The notes below the pieces were generated by a model, which saw only the letters and a list, made by a program, of their open reading frames with translations, searched no databases and was not told where the DNA came from. The position numbers and the translations under genes are program-made. This document shows positions 1 through 10,164 of a stretch of DNA of 64,000 nucleotides, in pieces; position 1 is the stretch's first letter; each line of letters opens with the position of its first letter. This DNA comes from Branchipolynoe longqiensis (lineage: Eukaryota > Annelida > Polychaeta > Phyllodocida > Polynoidae). The DNA is taken from assembly GCA_030323885.1 (NCBI GenBank), contig CM059191.1, positions 102,844,292-102,908,291 of the forward strand, read 5' to 3'.

Positions 1-545
1 TGCTGCATAATGCTGCATACTGCTGCATACTGCCGCCTAATGCAATATATGCCGTATAATGCCACCTAATGCCACCCAATGCTGCCTAATGCCGCAAAAT
101 GCTGCCTAATATGTGCCTAATGCACCCTAATGCCATATATATATGTTGTATAATGCAGCGTAATGTCGCATAATGCTGCCTAATGCCGCCTAATTCCACC
201 TAGTGCCGCATAATGCCACCTATTTCTACCTAGTGCCGCCTAATGCCACCTAATATCGCCTAATTCAGCCTAATGCCACCTAATGCCGCCTAATACCACC
301 TAATTCCACCTACTTCCACATAATGCCGCCTAATACCGCATAAGTCAACCTATTGCCGCATAATGCCACCTAATGCAACTTAATGCCACGTAATTCCACC
401 AAATTACACCTAATGCCACCTAATCCTATGGAATGCTGCCTAATCCAGCCTACTGCCACCTAGTCCCACAGAATGCCGCCTAACGATGCCTAATGCCACC
501 TAATGCTGACTAATGCCGTCTACTCCCATTCATTACCGCATACTT
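1..545. repeat. 10-bp satellite array (TAATGCCACC-type)
   Basis: Degenerate head-to-tail copies of a 10-bp unit, TAATGCCGCC or TAATGCCACC, run from the window edge. The array is probably truncated by the window start. Stops recur in the frames, so it is not coding. Confidence 0.93.
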
Positions 546-758
546 CCACCAAACTGATGCCTAATACTGATACCTAATGATATCTAATGATGCCTAATGA
601 TGCCTAACAGTAACACTGCCACCTAATTATCCTTAATAAGTAATACTGACTATTACTGACATCGAATACTGATGCCTAAAACTGATGCCTACTGGTTCCT
701 AATACTGACGCCTCCTGATGCCTACTGACACCTAACACTGATGCCTACTGATGCCTAA
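546..758. repeat. 10-12 bp satellite, CTGATGCCTAA variant
   Basis: The first array grades into units such as GATGCCTAAT and ACTGATGCCTA. It stops at the MITE at 759 and resumes beyond it, so it is one array split by an insertion. Confidence 0.88.
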
Positions 759-1033
759 TGCCTGGTACACACCTACCATATACGATTCGCGCACTAAAAC
801 TCGCGACTCGACCAGACCCGCTTAAAACTGAAAACGGGCCGATTCATTTTTCGAATCGCGAATCGCAATCGTAATCGGCCCATTTTAGCCCTAAAACTGA
901 GTTTGTAGTCGCGAATCGCAATCGCTAGTTGTGCGTGGGGAGCGCACCCCTAGCGATTTTTGTGCGCGAAACGAGAAGTTTTAGATCGTATACGGTAGGT
1001 GGGTGCGCACAAATGGTAGGTGTGTACTAGGCA
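759..1033. mobile_element. 275-bp MITE, Harbinger-like (TAA target duplication)
   Basis: The ends are a 20-bp inverted repeat with one mismatch, starting TGCCTGGTACACACC and ending GGTGTGTACTAGGCA. TAA directly flanks both sides (756-758 and 1034-1036). The interior is rich in the inverted motif CGCGAATCGCAATCG. It has no coding capacity. A 3-bp TAA duplication is typical of the PIF/Harbinger superfamily, so that assignment is an inference from target site and size. Confidence 0.8.
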
Positions 1034-1036
1034 TAA

Positions 1037-1108
1037 GACTGATGCCTGCTGACGCCTAATGACGCCTAATGACGCCTAATGACGCCTACGGGCGCCTAAT
1101 CGCGCCTA
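1037..1108. repeat. Continuation of the 10-bp satellite
   Basis: GACGCCTAAT units continue the array on the far side of the MITE, which shows that the MITE landed in a pre-existing array. Confidence 0.85.
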
Positions 1109-1170
1109 ATGCTCCCAGTCCTTTGCCACAACTGGCTTACATTTGAGATCTCATTAAGCACTCAAATACC

Positions 1171-1225
1171 TCCCCCAGCCCCCCCCCCCCCCCACACACA
1201 CACACCCCACCCACCTCCACCCTCA
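1171..1225. repeat. C-run and CA microsatellite
   Basis: A run of C followed by CA repeats and C-rich sequence. The open frame across it is low complexity (Pro/His/Thr) and is not a gene. Confidence 0.85.
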
Positions 1226-1592
1226 CCGGTCCTGCCCATGCTGCATTGCGCCGAGGTGATGGAGTGCCTGCCTCGCTATGGCGTGGTCGCCTGCTATTTA
1301 ATATCTGCTCTCAGCCGCAATATTTACTGACTGATGGCCATGAATAATGGAGCATTTATTGGTTGTTTTTTCTGTTTACTACCTCCCTTCTATTTTAGTC
1401 ACACATCCATGCCCATGAGGGAACGCTATATCAAATAAAGCACAGCATCGGCAAACGAAGCCAATGTAATATTCCTTTTTAACAAAATAATTTTTCTTCT
1501 TTTCATTGTATATTCTGAACTGATTTATGGCTCGGCTCAAGTAGGAAACCGCCAGTTCCATCGAGGATCTCCCCGTATCTCAGAAGGCATAA
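1226..1592. other. No recognisable feature
   Basis: Single-copy-looking sequence. Short open frames are present on both strands without a recognisable domain. Confidence 0.5.
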
Positions 1593-2255
1593 GGCCCGGT
1601 CACATTCACGTTAGTGCACATAGTTGAACGCAGTGCAGGTTAACGTAGTTCAATGTAGTTCAACATAGTTCAACGTAGTTCAACGTAGAACAACGTACCG
1701 GCATGCATACTTCTCCGTGATAAGAATGCGTGTGGGCCGTGAGTTCCGATTTCAGCTTTGGACATGTTCAAAAGACAGGTATGTTTGAGGCCAACATGGC
1801 TTCTGTGATGATAACGTACCCTAGCATACTCTAGCGTACTCTAGCATACTCTAGCATACTCTAGCATACTCTAGCATATGCTCTAGCATACTCTGGTATA
1901 CTCTAGCATACACTGGTATACCCTAGCATACTTTGACCCGCACAAAACCTTGGCCGTTCTGCTGTGGTCACATAGCCGTTGGTGGACAAAGTTGAATGTA
2001 GTTGAACATTGTTCAGGTGAACGTAGGTCAACCTAATTCAACGTAGTTCAATGTAGTTCAACATAGTTGGACGTACCGGGATCCGTATTGTAACGTACCG
2101 GGATCCATACCATAACGTATTTATCTGTACTATTAGGTGGGTACTCAACAAAAACCTGCCGTACCTTAACATAGTTTAACGTAGTGATAACACGTTTCAC
2201 CCACGCTAATCTATCTACAGATCACTATGTCCACTAACGTGTATGTGACCGGGGC
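1593..2255. mobile_element. TTAA-A family MITE
   Basis: The left end GGCCCGGTCACATTCACG and the right end CGTGTATGTGACCGGGGC form an inverted repeat of about 25 bp. Inside each end lie tandem 10-bp GTAGTTCAAC units, and the centre has a CTAGCATACT array. Another internal copy of the terminal motif lies near 1965 (GGTCACATAGCCGTTGGTGG), so the element looks dimeric. Flanks here are ATAA and TATG. Other copies show TTAA, so TTAA targeting is inferred from the family. No transposase is encoded. Confidence 0.8.
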
Positions 2256-2670
2256 TATGGAATGTGTGCCGAGGAGCCCTGTGAGTCTCAGGATAACATG
2301 GCGTCAGCTACTCTGGGCCTCAGGAATACTCAACAGTTGCATCCCGGGAAGGTTCCAGGAATTTGACACGTGACCAGTCACAGGGAATAGCAGATGTTGC
2401 CAAGTAATTGCTTTTTTGCCCTTATCGATTATTGTTCTATCAAACTATGGAACTATGAATTATAAATACAAAAAATATATATGTAATGTTTCATGAACTA
2501 TGCGAGAATAAATAAATGGAATATTAAACATTGTTTCTTCATTATCAACATCACCTCCGAAACAACACCGTTGGCGCCACCATCCACCCAGCTCACCAAC
2601 GTCTCTGCTAGACCTGTATTAGTCATTATGGACACATTTATATCTCTATAAATATAGCGCGCTATTATTT
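2256..2670. other. No recognisable feature
   Basis: AT-rich unique-looking sequence with no repeat or domain that I recognise. Confidence 0.5.
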
Positions 2671-3090
2671 GAGCGAGTGGTACAGGCATGAGGCTGAGTT
2701 GGAACAGCTGAATAGGCCAGGTGGCAGCACCAGGCATGGCAGAGGGCCTGATCAGTCACTTGAGTGGTTGAGTGTCATTAGTTGTGTAGTGTCCTTTAGG
2801 TGCCAAGCAGAGACACAATTCATGGGTAATCAGTTTACAGATAATTATACTCATATAATGCTTATACAGCACATACACTTTTGGAGCGAGTGGTACAGGC
2901 GTGAGGCAAAGGCAACCGCGGAGGAAGAAGCCAGGTGGCAGCACCAGGCGAGGCAGAAGGCCTGACCTGTCGCTGCTCAAGTAGATGAGTGGCATTAGTT
3001 GCTGTAGTGTCAGTTGACATGAACTAGTTCATATATAATCGGTTTCCGGATAATTATAGCGTATTTAATTGTTCATACCACATATATATG
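2671..3090. repeat. Two-copy tandem duplication, 213-bp unit
   Basis: GAGCGAGTGGTACAGGC begins at 2671 and again at 2884. Both copies contain the CCAGGTGGCAGCACCAGGC block and a shared AT-rich tail (CAGTTTACAGATAATTATA and a diverged version). The short plus-strand frame across them is part of the duplication and not a known protein. Confidence 0.82.
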
Positions 3091-3423
3091 TATATATATG
3101 TAAGAATAGCACGGCAACACAGTATTGGTGGGTACATCGTTTATTTACAGGAAATGACAATAGTATGAGAATAGTAATGCACCTGGCTGGGCCTCAAATG
3201 CCCTACCTAAATTAAATGAAGGATACAGAAAAACGTTTTGACTGGCAGGGTGGATGCTCTGGGTGGTCGTGCCACACTGAGGCGACCACCAACAACAGGT
3301 GTAGGGAGGTCTTGGACCCACCTGATGGGTGTGCAGAGTACTATCCTGTGAGCCCCCCAGGAGCCCCTGGGTGGCAGCACAGTGCAATTCGGCTACATCC
3401 GCATATACGTTGTATATACATGG

Positions 3424-3424
<1 letters not shown>

Positions 3425-3461
<37 letters not shown>

Positions 3462-3480
3462 ATATATATATATATATATG
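3425..3480. repeat. TA/ATGT microsatellite
   Basis: Alternating TA with occasional ATGT. Open frames through it encode only Ile/Tyr runs. Confidence 0.95.
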
Positions 3481-3564
3481 TAGGTTAATGGGCCTGCTGG
3501 CACAACATACTTAATGCTGAGCTGATACCATCAGACATTCCGAACCAGGAAAGAGCTCAGAGAA

Positions 3565-3668
3565 TCAGGGCATCAGGGATAATAGGGATTCCAGGGATGC
3601 CAGGGATAGCAGGGTATCAGGGATAGCAAAGTATCACGTATATCAGAGATCTCGGGTATCAGGGTAGC
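3565..3668. repeat. Short ATCAGGGAT-type tandem repeat
   Basis: Imperfect 9-10 bp units (ATCAGGGATA, CAGGGATAGC) repeat about ten times. Confidence 0.75.
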
Positions 3669-3692
3669 GCAATGGGGTCCATGATATACATC

Positions 3693-3852
3693 AGGGGCCG
3701 TATGCACGAATCGGGGTTAGGGCCATAACCGCGGCTAGGCTAGCTCCACAGGCTAAATGTCAGTAATTGCATACCGATTTCTCACATTTAGCCGTGTGGA
3801 GCTAGCCTAGCCGCGGTTATGGCCCTAACCCCGATTCGTGCATACGGCCCCT
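3693..3852. mobile_element. 160-bp near-perfect palindromic MITE
   Basis: The arms, starting AGGGGCCGTATGCACGAATC, match their reverse complement at the other end over about 65 bp with very few differences. They are separated by a short spacer around 3765-3780. The flanks are TC on the left and AAAG on the right, with TCA/TAA-like trinucleotides at the ends, so a 3-bp target duplication is possible but not clear. It is non-coding and would form a long hairpin. Confidence 0.78.
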
Positions 3853-4321
3853 AAAGTACACCCCTCAGCAAAACCCAATCGACAAACCCGCAATCGTCCG
3901 CCCCTTTATTCACACCGCGTCCCACAGAGTCTAGATTACCAAAGAGACTACCATGCAACTAGCTAAGAATTGCCACCGATCAAGAACATGAGAGCATATA
4001 GGCATTGCATAATACCGATTCATAAGCCAGTAATACATCTTAACTTAGCCCTAAATGCCGCATGTTTCGACACCCTGTCATTAATTAGCCAAGCACGTCA
4101 AAACTCTGACAGCCTTAGGCTTTGGCTATTCTATTAAATAACCTCTAATTTAGCAGCCCTGTCCATTCATAATTAATCCTGATATTTGTCGGTGCAACCT
4201 TTGACATGTTTGCTTCGGTGGAGATTACTAGCCAGATTACACTGTCTCTGCTGAATGCATAATTCAGGGCGAGCTCTACTCTGCTGATAGAAGAGCCGAA
4301 ATCCATCTTCACCGACCCTTC

Positions 4322-4621
4322 GGACGTGGTGGTCGAATCGGTAGCGCCCAGGCTTCCCGTGCGGAAGGTCGGGATTTCGATTCCCTGTCTAGCCAAACCA
4401 ATGACGTACGAAATTGGTGCATTTTACTTCCTAGTCAGGACAAGGACTAGCTAGCTCAATGTAAGGATAATGTGACTGAGTGGGATATCAGGTCATGGTG
4501 CCGGCGGCCTGGTCTCCCAGAGGGGCAGCACTATGAGGTTGCCATGAGTTGGGCCCGTCCTGGTATGACCTTATATTTTGACAGGACATACAACTCCCAT
4601 AACCAACCAACCAACCAATCT
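4322..4621 (+). mobile_element. SINE-1 copy (tRNA-derived head)
   Basis: The tRNA-like head has a degenerate A box (GGTGGTCGAATCGG) and B box (GATTTCGATTCC). It is followed by the SINE-1 body: GACTGAGTGGGATATC, GGTCTCCCAGAGGGGCAGCA, CACCATGAG-like block, CCGTCCTGGTATGACCT, and an ACC/AAC-rich tail ending CAACCAACCAACC. The same body occurs about a dozen times in the window. Confidence 0.87.
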
Positions 4622-5560
4622 TGGGGACCGTTAAAATATTACGTAATGTTCCATAGTGCTAGACCATGAACTCGATTCTAAATGGCATAAACATACTCAC
4701 ATTGACCCATTTAATATTTATGTAGTCATGCTGCACCAATATGATCATATTGCAGTAGGATTTGACAGCAAATGTCCGTTATCGATTATGCTTTATGCCA
4801 CAAATTGTGTATTTAACAGCTATTGTTAACTCACTTTAATATTATTGTCATATATATTTTACAGATTGTGTAATTAAGGGTTATGCGAAATCCCTACAAC
4901 TTTCAGGGATCTATGTTTCACTTAAGGTTTTCATGGAATCCCTAAAATGTCTAGGGATTTTGTGTAATTACTGAAATGATGCTCCAGTTATTTAGCAAAA
5001 TCCTTGACTCTGGTTTACTACACTTTGAGTACAATCTCATCCACACTAGGAATCAAACAAAACAGGCAGCGGTATGTGTAGGCACTAATTTAGGTGCAGA
5101 TTATTATAATAATACATGATGATATGCAATGAACTTTATTCATCACTTATCATACACATTATATACGCCATAAATAATTATCATTATAGAATAAAAATGT
5201 ATTGGAAAAGGATTAATGTCCAAATTCTACACATAAATGATAATACTAAGCTTTATGTATAATTGTGACACACTATTTAATTATAGATACAAAATCATGT
5301 TAATACTACTATAAAACAAATATTTTAGATTAGTTAACAACATTATCAACAGGAGTAATAGTATATTGAATCCGTTACAATATATGGTGAAATTGCCTGC
5401 AGGAATGGGTTGGTGTCATAATTGACAGCCGGGAATGATGGCAAAGGATTTGTGGAGGGAACGACAGGGTTGTCAAGACAGTAAAGCAACAGGTGACAGT
5501 GTCAATACCAATGGTTGAACATGCAGAAAACTTGTACCGGACACCACTGGACTGAGGTGT
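4622..5560. other. AT-rich stretch, no feature recognised
   Basis: AT-rich, with one small inverted motif around 4885-4960 (AATCCCTA / TAGGGATT). I see no coding signal or known repeat. Confidence 0.5.
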
Positions 5561-5967
5561 ACGGTTGGTGTCAGTTTTAAGTCTGTTTAGTCCGTTTTGT
5601 CCAGTTCATGTCCGTTACCCATCCATTACGTCTCTGGTTTGCTTCCTGCAGAGTCCGTTGACGGTGCTGCGGGAATTTGGTCCATCATTTTTTTATGTTT
5701 TTGGCGCGTCTGTGATCAGTCCGGTAGGTGTCCGGTCCATCCGTTTGACATTCGGTTTTCGCCCGTCGGTTGACTGTTGCTTGTCTGTTGTTATCTGGTG
5801 TCGTCCGTTTATCATCCATTTATCGTCCGGTGGCTATTCGATAATGTACGTCCCTTGTCCATTGAAAGCACAACATTTCAACACATTTTGGTACATTTTG
5901 ATACTGAATACCACTGCATTAGACAATTCTTGTCCGGTAAGGAGTGACTGGGCCTTTATTGTCAGCA

Positions 5968-6061
5968 ACTCCGAGAGATACTCTCCAATCATGGCATTGT
6001 TTAATGTGTGTGTTTATGAAACCGAAGATATTTGATTTAAACTACAATTTTGGATTGGCAT
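5968..6061 (+). repeat. 94-bp dispersed repeat, copy 1
   Basis: Starts ACTCCGAGAGATACTCTCC and ends TTTGGATTGGCAT. It matches 16999-17092 with one mismatch, in the same orientation, while the flanks do not match. Both copies sit at the end of a plus-strand open frame that ends with the same residues (SERYSPIMALFNVCVYETED). That reflects the shared DNA and does not show a gene. Confidence 0.85.
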
Positions 6062-6246
6062 CTACTTCCGCTTGAGTGTGCCCTTCTTATCACTATAAGA
6101 TACCTTTAGTTACAATGCCAATGCAATCAATAAAAGTCCTTCCAACGCATGTTGAATCTGTTTGCTCATAAGTAAGGTAGCTTTGTTTACAATTGGTTGT
6201 GTTAGTGGAGTTTTCACAACAACTGAACCTGGCAAACCTTTGTTTT

Positions 6247-6913
6247 TGTCAATGGGGTTTGGACATCCTCACTGGGATTTTGCTGTCCGCTCCATTTGTT
6301 GCTTCTTTTAAGCATTTAGTAGGTTGTGGGTTTGAATCCAACAACAAAAACTGTAGAATGGCCTGACATCACTGATTTATGTCCAGGCAGAAAGTCATCA
6401 TTTGAACCTGGGAGGAAGTTAACACATCAGAGGCTGGAGGAGCAAAGTACCGCTAGGTGGTGGCAGTGCATATGGATCTTGGTTAGAAGCAGTATTAATG
6501 TATAAGAAGGGGCACCATCAGTGTCAGTTCTTAATGAGTGTAATGGCCTATTGCCAGAGTTATTTCAATTGCTGAACATGGGTGATTTCTGGTGTTTGGC
6601 AGCGGGGCATGAACCTCCTCACAAACATTTTGTTGTTTGCTCATTGTGTTGCTTCTTTCAGGTATTTCGGTAGGTTGAGGCTTCAAATCCAACAACAAAT
6701 ACTGTAGAATTGACTGACTTCATGTGTTTATGTCCAGGTGGCAAGTGACCATTTGAACCTGGAAGGTGGTTGTGTCAAAAGAGGCGGTGGGCTTAAAATG
6801 GTGCTAAGTGGCAGCAGGGGTCGAGGGTCTGGGTTCAAAGCTGGTGAGCAGCCATATTAATGTATAGGAATAACACTAGGTGCCAGTATCCGTGTCAGTT
6901 CATAATGAGTGTA
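6247..6913 (+). repeat. Imperfect tandem duplication, about 350-370 bp unit
   Basis: GTTGCTTCTTT occurs at 6298 and 6648. The following blocks AATCCAACAACAAA, TTATGTCCAGG, CATTTGAACCTGG and GTGTCAGTTC.TAATGAGTG recur in the same order. The copies are clearly diverged, so the duplication is old. Confidence 0.8.
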
Positions 6914-6934
6914 TGGCCCTCCTATCGACTCCTT

Positions 6935-7600
6935 ACCATGCCCTAACACTCACCCTCACACTCCCCCAAACTCTCACCCTCAAACTAACTCCCATCCTTA
7001 CTCTCGTCTCACTGAAACACTCACCCTAACTCCTACAATTTCCCGAACACCCATCCTCACACTCACCCGAATCCCCACCCTGACTCCCAACCTCACATTC
7101 ACCCTATCTTCCATCCTCACACTCACCATAGTTGCCATCACACTCACTCTAACTCTCATCCTCACACTCACACAAACACTCACCCTAACTACTATGTTTA
7201 GCCTACCTCCCAACCTCACACACACCCTAACATCTACCCTGACTCCCACCCTCACACTCACCCTAATACCCACCCTCACACTCACCCTAACTCACTACCT
7301 CAGACTCACCTTAACACCTACCCTCACCTCAACCTCACAGTCACTCTAGCACCTACCCTAACTCCCACCCTCACACTCACCCTAATACCCACCCTCACGC
7401 TCACCCTACCTCATCACCTCAGACTCATCTTAACACCTACCCTGACTCCCAACGTCACACTCACCCTAGCTACCTACCCGGACTCCCACCCTCACACTCG
7501 CCCTAATTTCCACCCTCACACTCACCCGAATACCCACCCTGACTCCCACAATCACACCCACTCTAACTCCAACACTCACCCTAACTTCCAACCTCCCACC
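6935..7600. repeat. Minisatellite of CACTCACCCTAACTCC type
   Basis: Degenerate repeats of about 24 bp built from CTCACCCTAACTCCCA and CCCTCACACT. CCCTAA occurs within units but never as a pure 6-bp tandem. Open frames across it on both strands are low-complexity (Thr/Leu or Val/Arg) products of the repeat. Confidence 0.9.
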
Positions 7601-7620
7601 CATCCGAACAGTCAACTAAC

Positions 7621-8149
7621 AGTCAAACTCACACCTTGCTCTCTGTGATCGATGACTGGTCACCGATCGGTTGCCGGCCAGTTGGTGACCAATCAGCAAC
7701 CAATGGTCTTCCCACCTTTTTTTAAAATTAGTTCTCAAGGTCATCGGATTTTGGTCACAATGTGGTAGCATAGGGATTGCAAGACTCTGTGTGACTGAGC
7801 CCTAACTGACTAGTACAATAACTGTTCAACTACAATTCCAAACAAGCAAGAGCGTTTGGTTAAGCTTGAATTATTTATCACAATATCATGTAATTGGAAT
7901 TGTAAAATAAATACAGAAAGTATATAATTTGGAAGTTTATATGCCTATCAAACAATCATTATCAAAAGAATCACTGTTATTTCACCATCTTAAAATGTGC
8001 CCAGTAAAGTTGTCTAAAATAGGACTGCTTTTTTACAGTTATTACGTGAAATCCCTAGAGAATATAATTCATTACACTACCGGGGCCCCCAAATCACACC
8101 CTGCTAGACCAACCTTTCCCCCAATCAATAGAGTCACCACTCAACACGC
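7621..8149. other. No recognisable feature
   Basis: Unique-looking sequence. I found no domain or repeat in it. Confidence 0.45.
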
Positions 8150-8343
8150 CCCGCTGACCCCGTGACCTCGTGACCCCATCACCCCGTGAACCAGTGACCC
8201 CGTGACCGATGTCCCGTGACCCGTGATCAAGAGACCCCCGCTCTCACAGTCACCCCGGCGCCGGCGCCGTTCACTTCCGGTCACTCCCGGTCACTTCCGG
8301 TCACTTCCGGTCACTTCCGGTCACCCCCGGTCACCCCCGGCAA
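8150..8343. repeat. CGTGACCCC and GGTCACTTCC arrays
   Basis: Short units GTGACCCCGTGACC (8155-8230) are followed by tandem CGGTCACTTC or CGGTCACCCC units (8270-8340). The second array repeatedly makes CACTTCCGGT, which resembles the ETS core read on either strand. Confidence 0.85.
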
Positions 8344-8356
8344 TGTCATTTGTATT

Positions 8357-8540
8357 GATTTGTTGGTGTTATGCGTCCTATCAACATCTAAGATCACCTC
8401 AAGATGGCTTCAGGACTTGTGACCGTGTACACTCATGGCAAAATTATAGTGCTGCACCACTGGAATACCATGTTGCAAGGACCAGGCTCCAATATGTCAT
8501 TCAGTCACATCTCCCCGGAAAATATTGCGCAAACCAGGAA
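8357..8540 (-). mobile_element. SINE-1 fragment
   Basis: Reverse-complement SINE-1 body: tail GTTGGTGTTATGCGTCCTA, then ACACTCATGGCAAAATTATA, a CACTGGAATACCA block and CATTCAGTCACAT. The tRNA head is missing. Confidence 0.75.
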
Positions 8541-8576
8541 CCGAACCTTCTTGTCATTCCGGGGAGTTGTACACTA

Positions 8577-8673
8577 ACCATGACACCACCTAGGCTCCCT
8601 GATGCAATCACCCAATCCACACCCACCTGTCTACGTGACTCCTTGCCCGAGAGGTCAATGCAGACTACTAGTT
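8577..8673 (-). mobile_element. TRIM LTR fragment (U3 half)
   Basis: Read on the minus strand, it matches the 5' half of the TRIM LTR: TCTGCATTGACCTCTCGGGC, an AGACAGGT block, then CAGGGAGCCTAGGTGGTGT. It stops inside the tRNA-like domain. Confidence 0.7.
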
Positions 8674-8759
8674 ACTATACTAGTAATGCTGACTCCCGGA
8701 CGAGCTTGTATGATTTTGCTTTGACTCGACCGGGAATCGAACCCGCGACCTCCAAGGCG

Positions 8760-8911
8760 AGGTTCTATTAAATTGCCTCACTATTTATTTCCCTTCCTTG
8801 TGGCGACAAATATTTAATAACAGCACCACTATCTAAGTTAGATATGTAGAATTAAATCTAGATAATTGTTTGGGTTTTTTAAATCTGATCCTTTCATCGG
8901 GGTATGCGGCT
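8760..8911 (-). mobile_element. TTAA-B MITE, truncated
   Basis: The minus-strand left end is GCCGCATACCCCGATGAAA next to TTAA (8912-8915), followed by family blocks ATCTAACTTAGATA and TTATTAAATA-like sequence. The distal half is missing. Confidence 0.72.
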
Positions 8912-8954
8912 TTAACGAGGTCAGCCTGTGAATGTTGAGTGTTGAGTGGCGAGG

Positions 8955-9052
8955 GTGGTGTGCGGGAGGTGGGAGGTGGGAGGTGGGAGGGGGTGGATGT
9001 CAGATAGCAGGGTGGGTGTAGAGGGGTATGATGACAGGGGGGGGGGGGATTA
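8955..9052 (+). other. G-rich tract, quadruplex candidate
   Basis: Repeated GGGAGGT units give at least four G-runs of three or more within about 35 bp (8965-9000). A run of G follows at about 9038-9049. The pattern fits an intramolecular G-quadruplex. Confidence 0.65.
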
Positions 9053-9335
9053 ATCACACGATGGGCGAGGGGTAATAGTGATGCATGCTGGGATACTCCC
9101 TCACCAGATGCGGGTTTGGAAATGAGATTGTTTGTTGACACAGCGTCCACATGGAATACGTCACTTCCGGTAGACTGAAATAGACGAGTTCTACCCCGCA
9201 ACCCGCCCTCTGACGGCAGCGGTAGGAACTAGAGGTAGGGGTTCAGAATTAATACGCTGGATAACACCAAAAACTCACCAAAAAACGGTCAACAAATCAG
9301 TGATGTAGAATAGCAAAAACAAACCTAATTGGCTA

Positions 9336-9683
9336 AAACTACATAGTCCGATGAATCATCAGATTTTCAGAACCAAAACACCTACTTAGATTCGTTGCTC
9401 CATATCTAACTTAGATACTAAATACCCCTATTAAACATGTGTTCCCACAGAGAAGGGTATTCTGAGTTAATTAAAGATATCCTGTTACTGCAGAAGCCTA
9501 TGGTGTCAGAGTTGTGGCATGCTTGCCAAAAGGAATTTGATATGTTTACACTTCAAATATCTCAAAAGTTATCCTCTTAAAATAGAAGGTACTTCAAACT
9601 GGAGTAAGGTAGATTATAACAATAAATTCAATATATTTATTTCAGAAAAAAGACAGGAACTCAAAACCATGGATTATGCCAAT
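9336..9683 (+). mobile_element. TTAA-B MITE copy
   Basis: The left end ACTACATAGTCCGATGA and the right end CCATGGATTATGCCAA bracket the family body. CTAA precedes the left end and TTAA follows at 9684-9687. It contains the CTGCAGAAGCCTATGGTGTC and CTTCAAATATCTCAAAAG blocks. Confidence 0.78.
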
Positions 9684-9720
9684 TTAATCCAAGAAGGCGT
9701 TAATTACAATGCCAACTTAA

Positions 9721-9781
9721 AGTTGCATAGCCCGGTGGTTTTGAATTTCTATCATTTTTCTGAGATAAATAAATTGTATTG
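9721..9781 (-). mobile_element. TTAA-B MITE end fragment
   Basis: TTAA at 9717-9720 is followed by AGTTGCATAGCCCGGTGG and GATAAATAAATT, the family's 3' end in reverse orientation. Confidence 0.65.
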
Positions 9782-10164
9782 ATTGCTAGGACTGGTCACA
9801 CTAGTAGAACCTGATTGCCCCCTGGGCACCTCTTGGCCATCCATTGACCACCCCCTGAAGACCTCCATTATCACCCACTGACCAACACCCCCTGGGCAAC
9901 CACTAGACAGCCTGTGATCACCAGCTGAACACCCCTCGGCACATTCTGGAGACTCCGCTTAGGTTCGTAACGATGACCCCCATCGCGCACTGAAGCTCAT
10001 TAATGACGTCATAATGACCCCCAATGGAGGTCATAACCCAGAAAACTGAGTTGCCTTATCAAGGGAGGCCAGGGGACCCGTCGAATGACCATTGGAAGTG
10101 TGCATTGACCAGTACGTAGGCACTGTGTGATATGGGAGGTATCAGTAATGGTGCAGGGAATAAT
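9782..10164. other. No recognisable feature
   Basis: Has loose GACCACCCCCTG-type similarity between short blocks but no clear repeat unit or gene. Confidence 0.45.

Noticed and set aside
5565..6035. 156-codon plus-strand open frame as a gene
   Set aside because: Composition is built from imperfect GTCCGT/CCGTTT words, and its last residues come from the dispersed 94-bp repeat also found at 16999-17092. No domain is recognisable.
6935..7600. Possible telomeric repeat (CCCTAA words)
   Set aside because: CCCTAA appears only inside a longer degenerate ~24-bp unit, never as a pure tandem hexamer, and lies mid-sequence.
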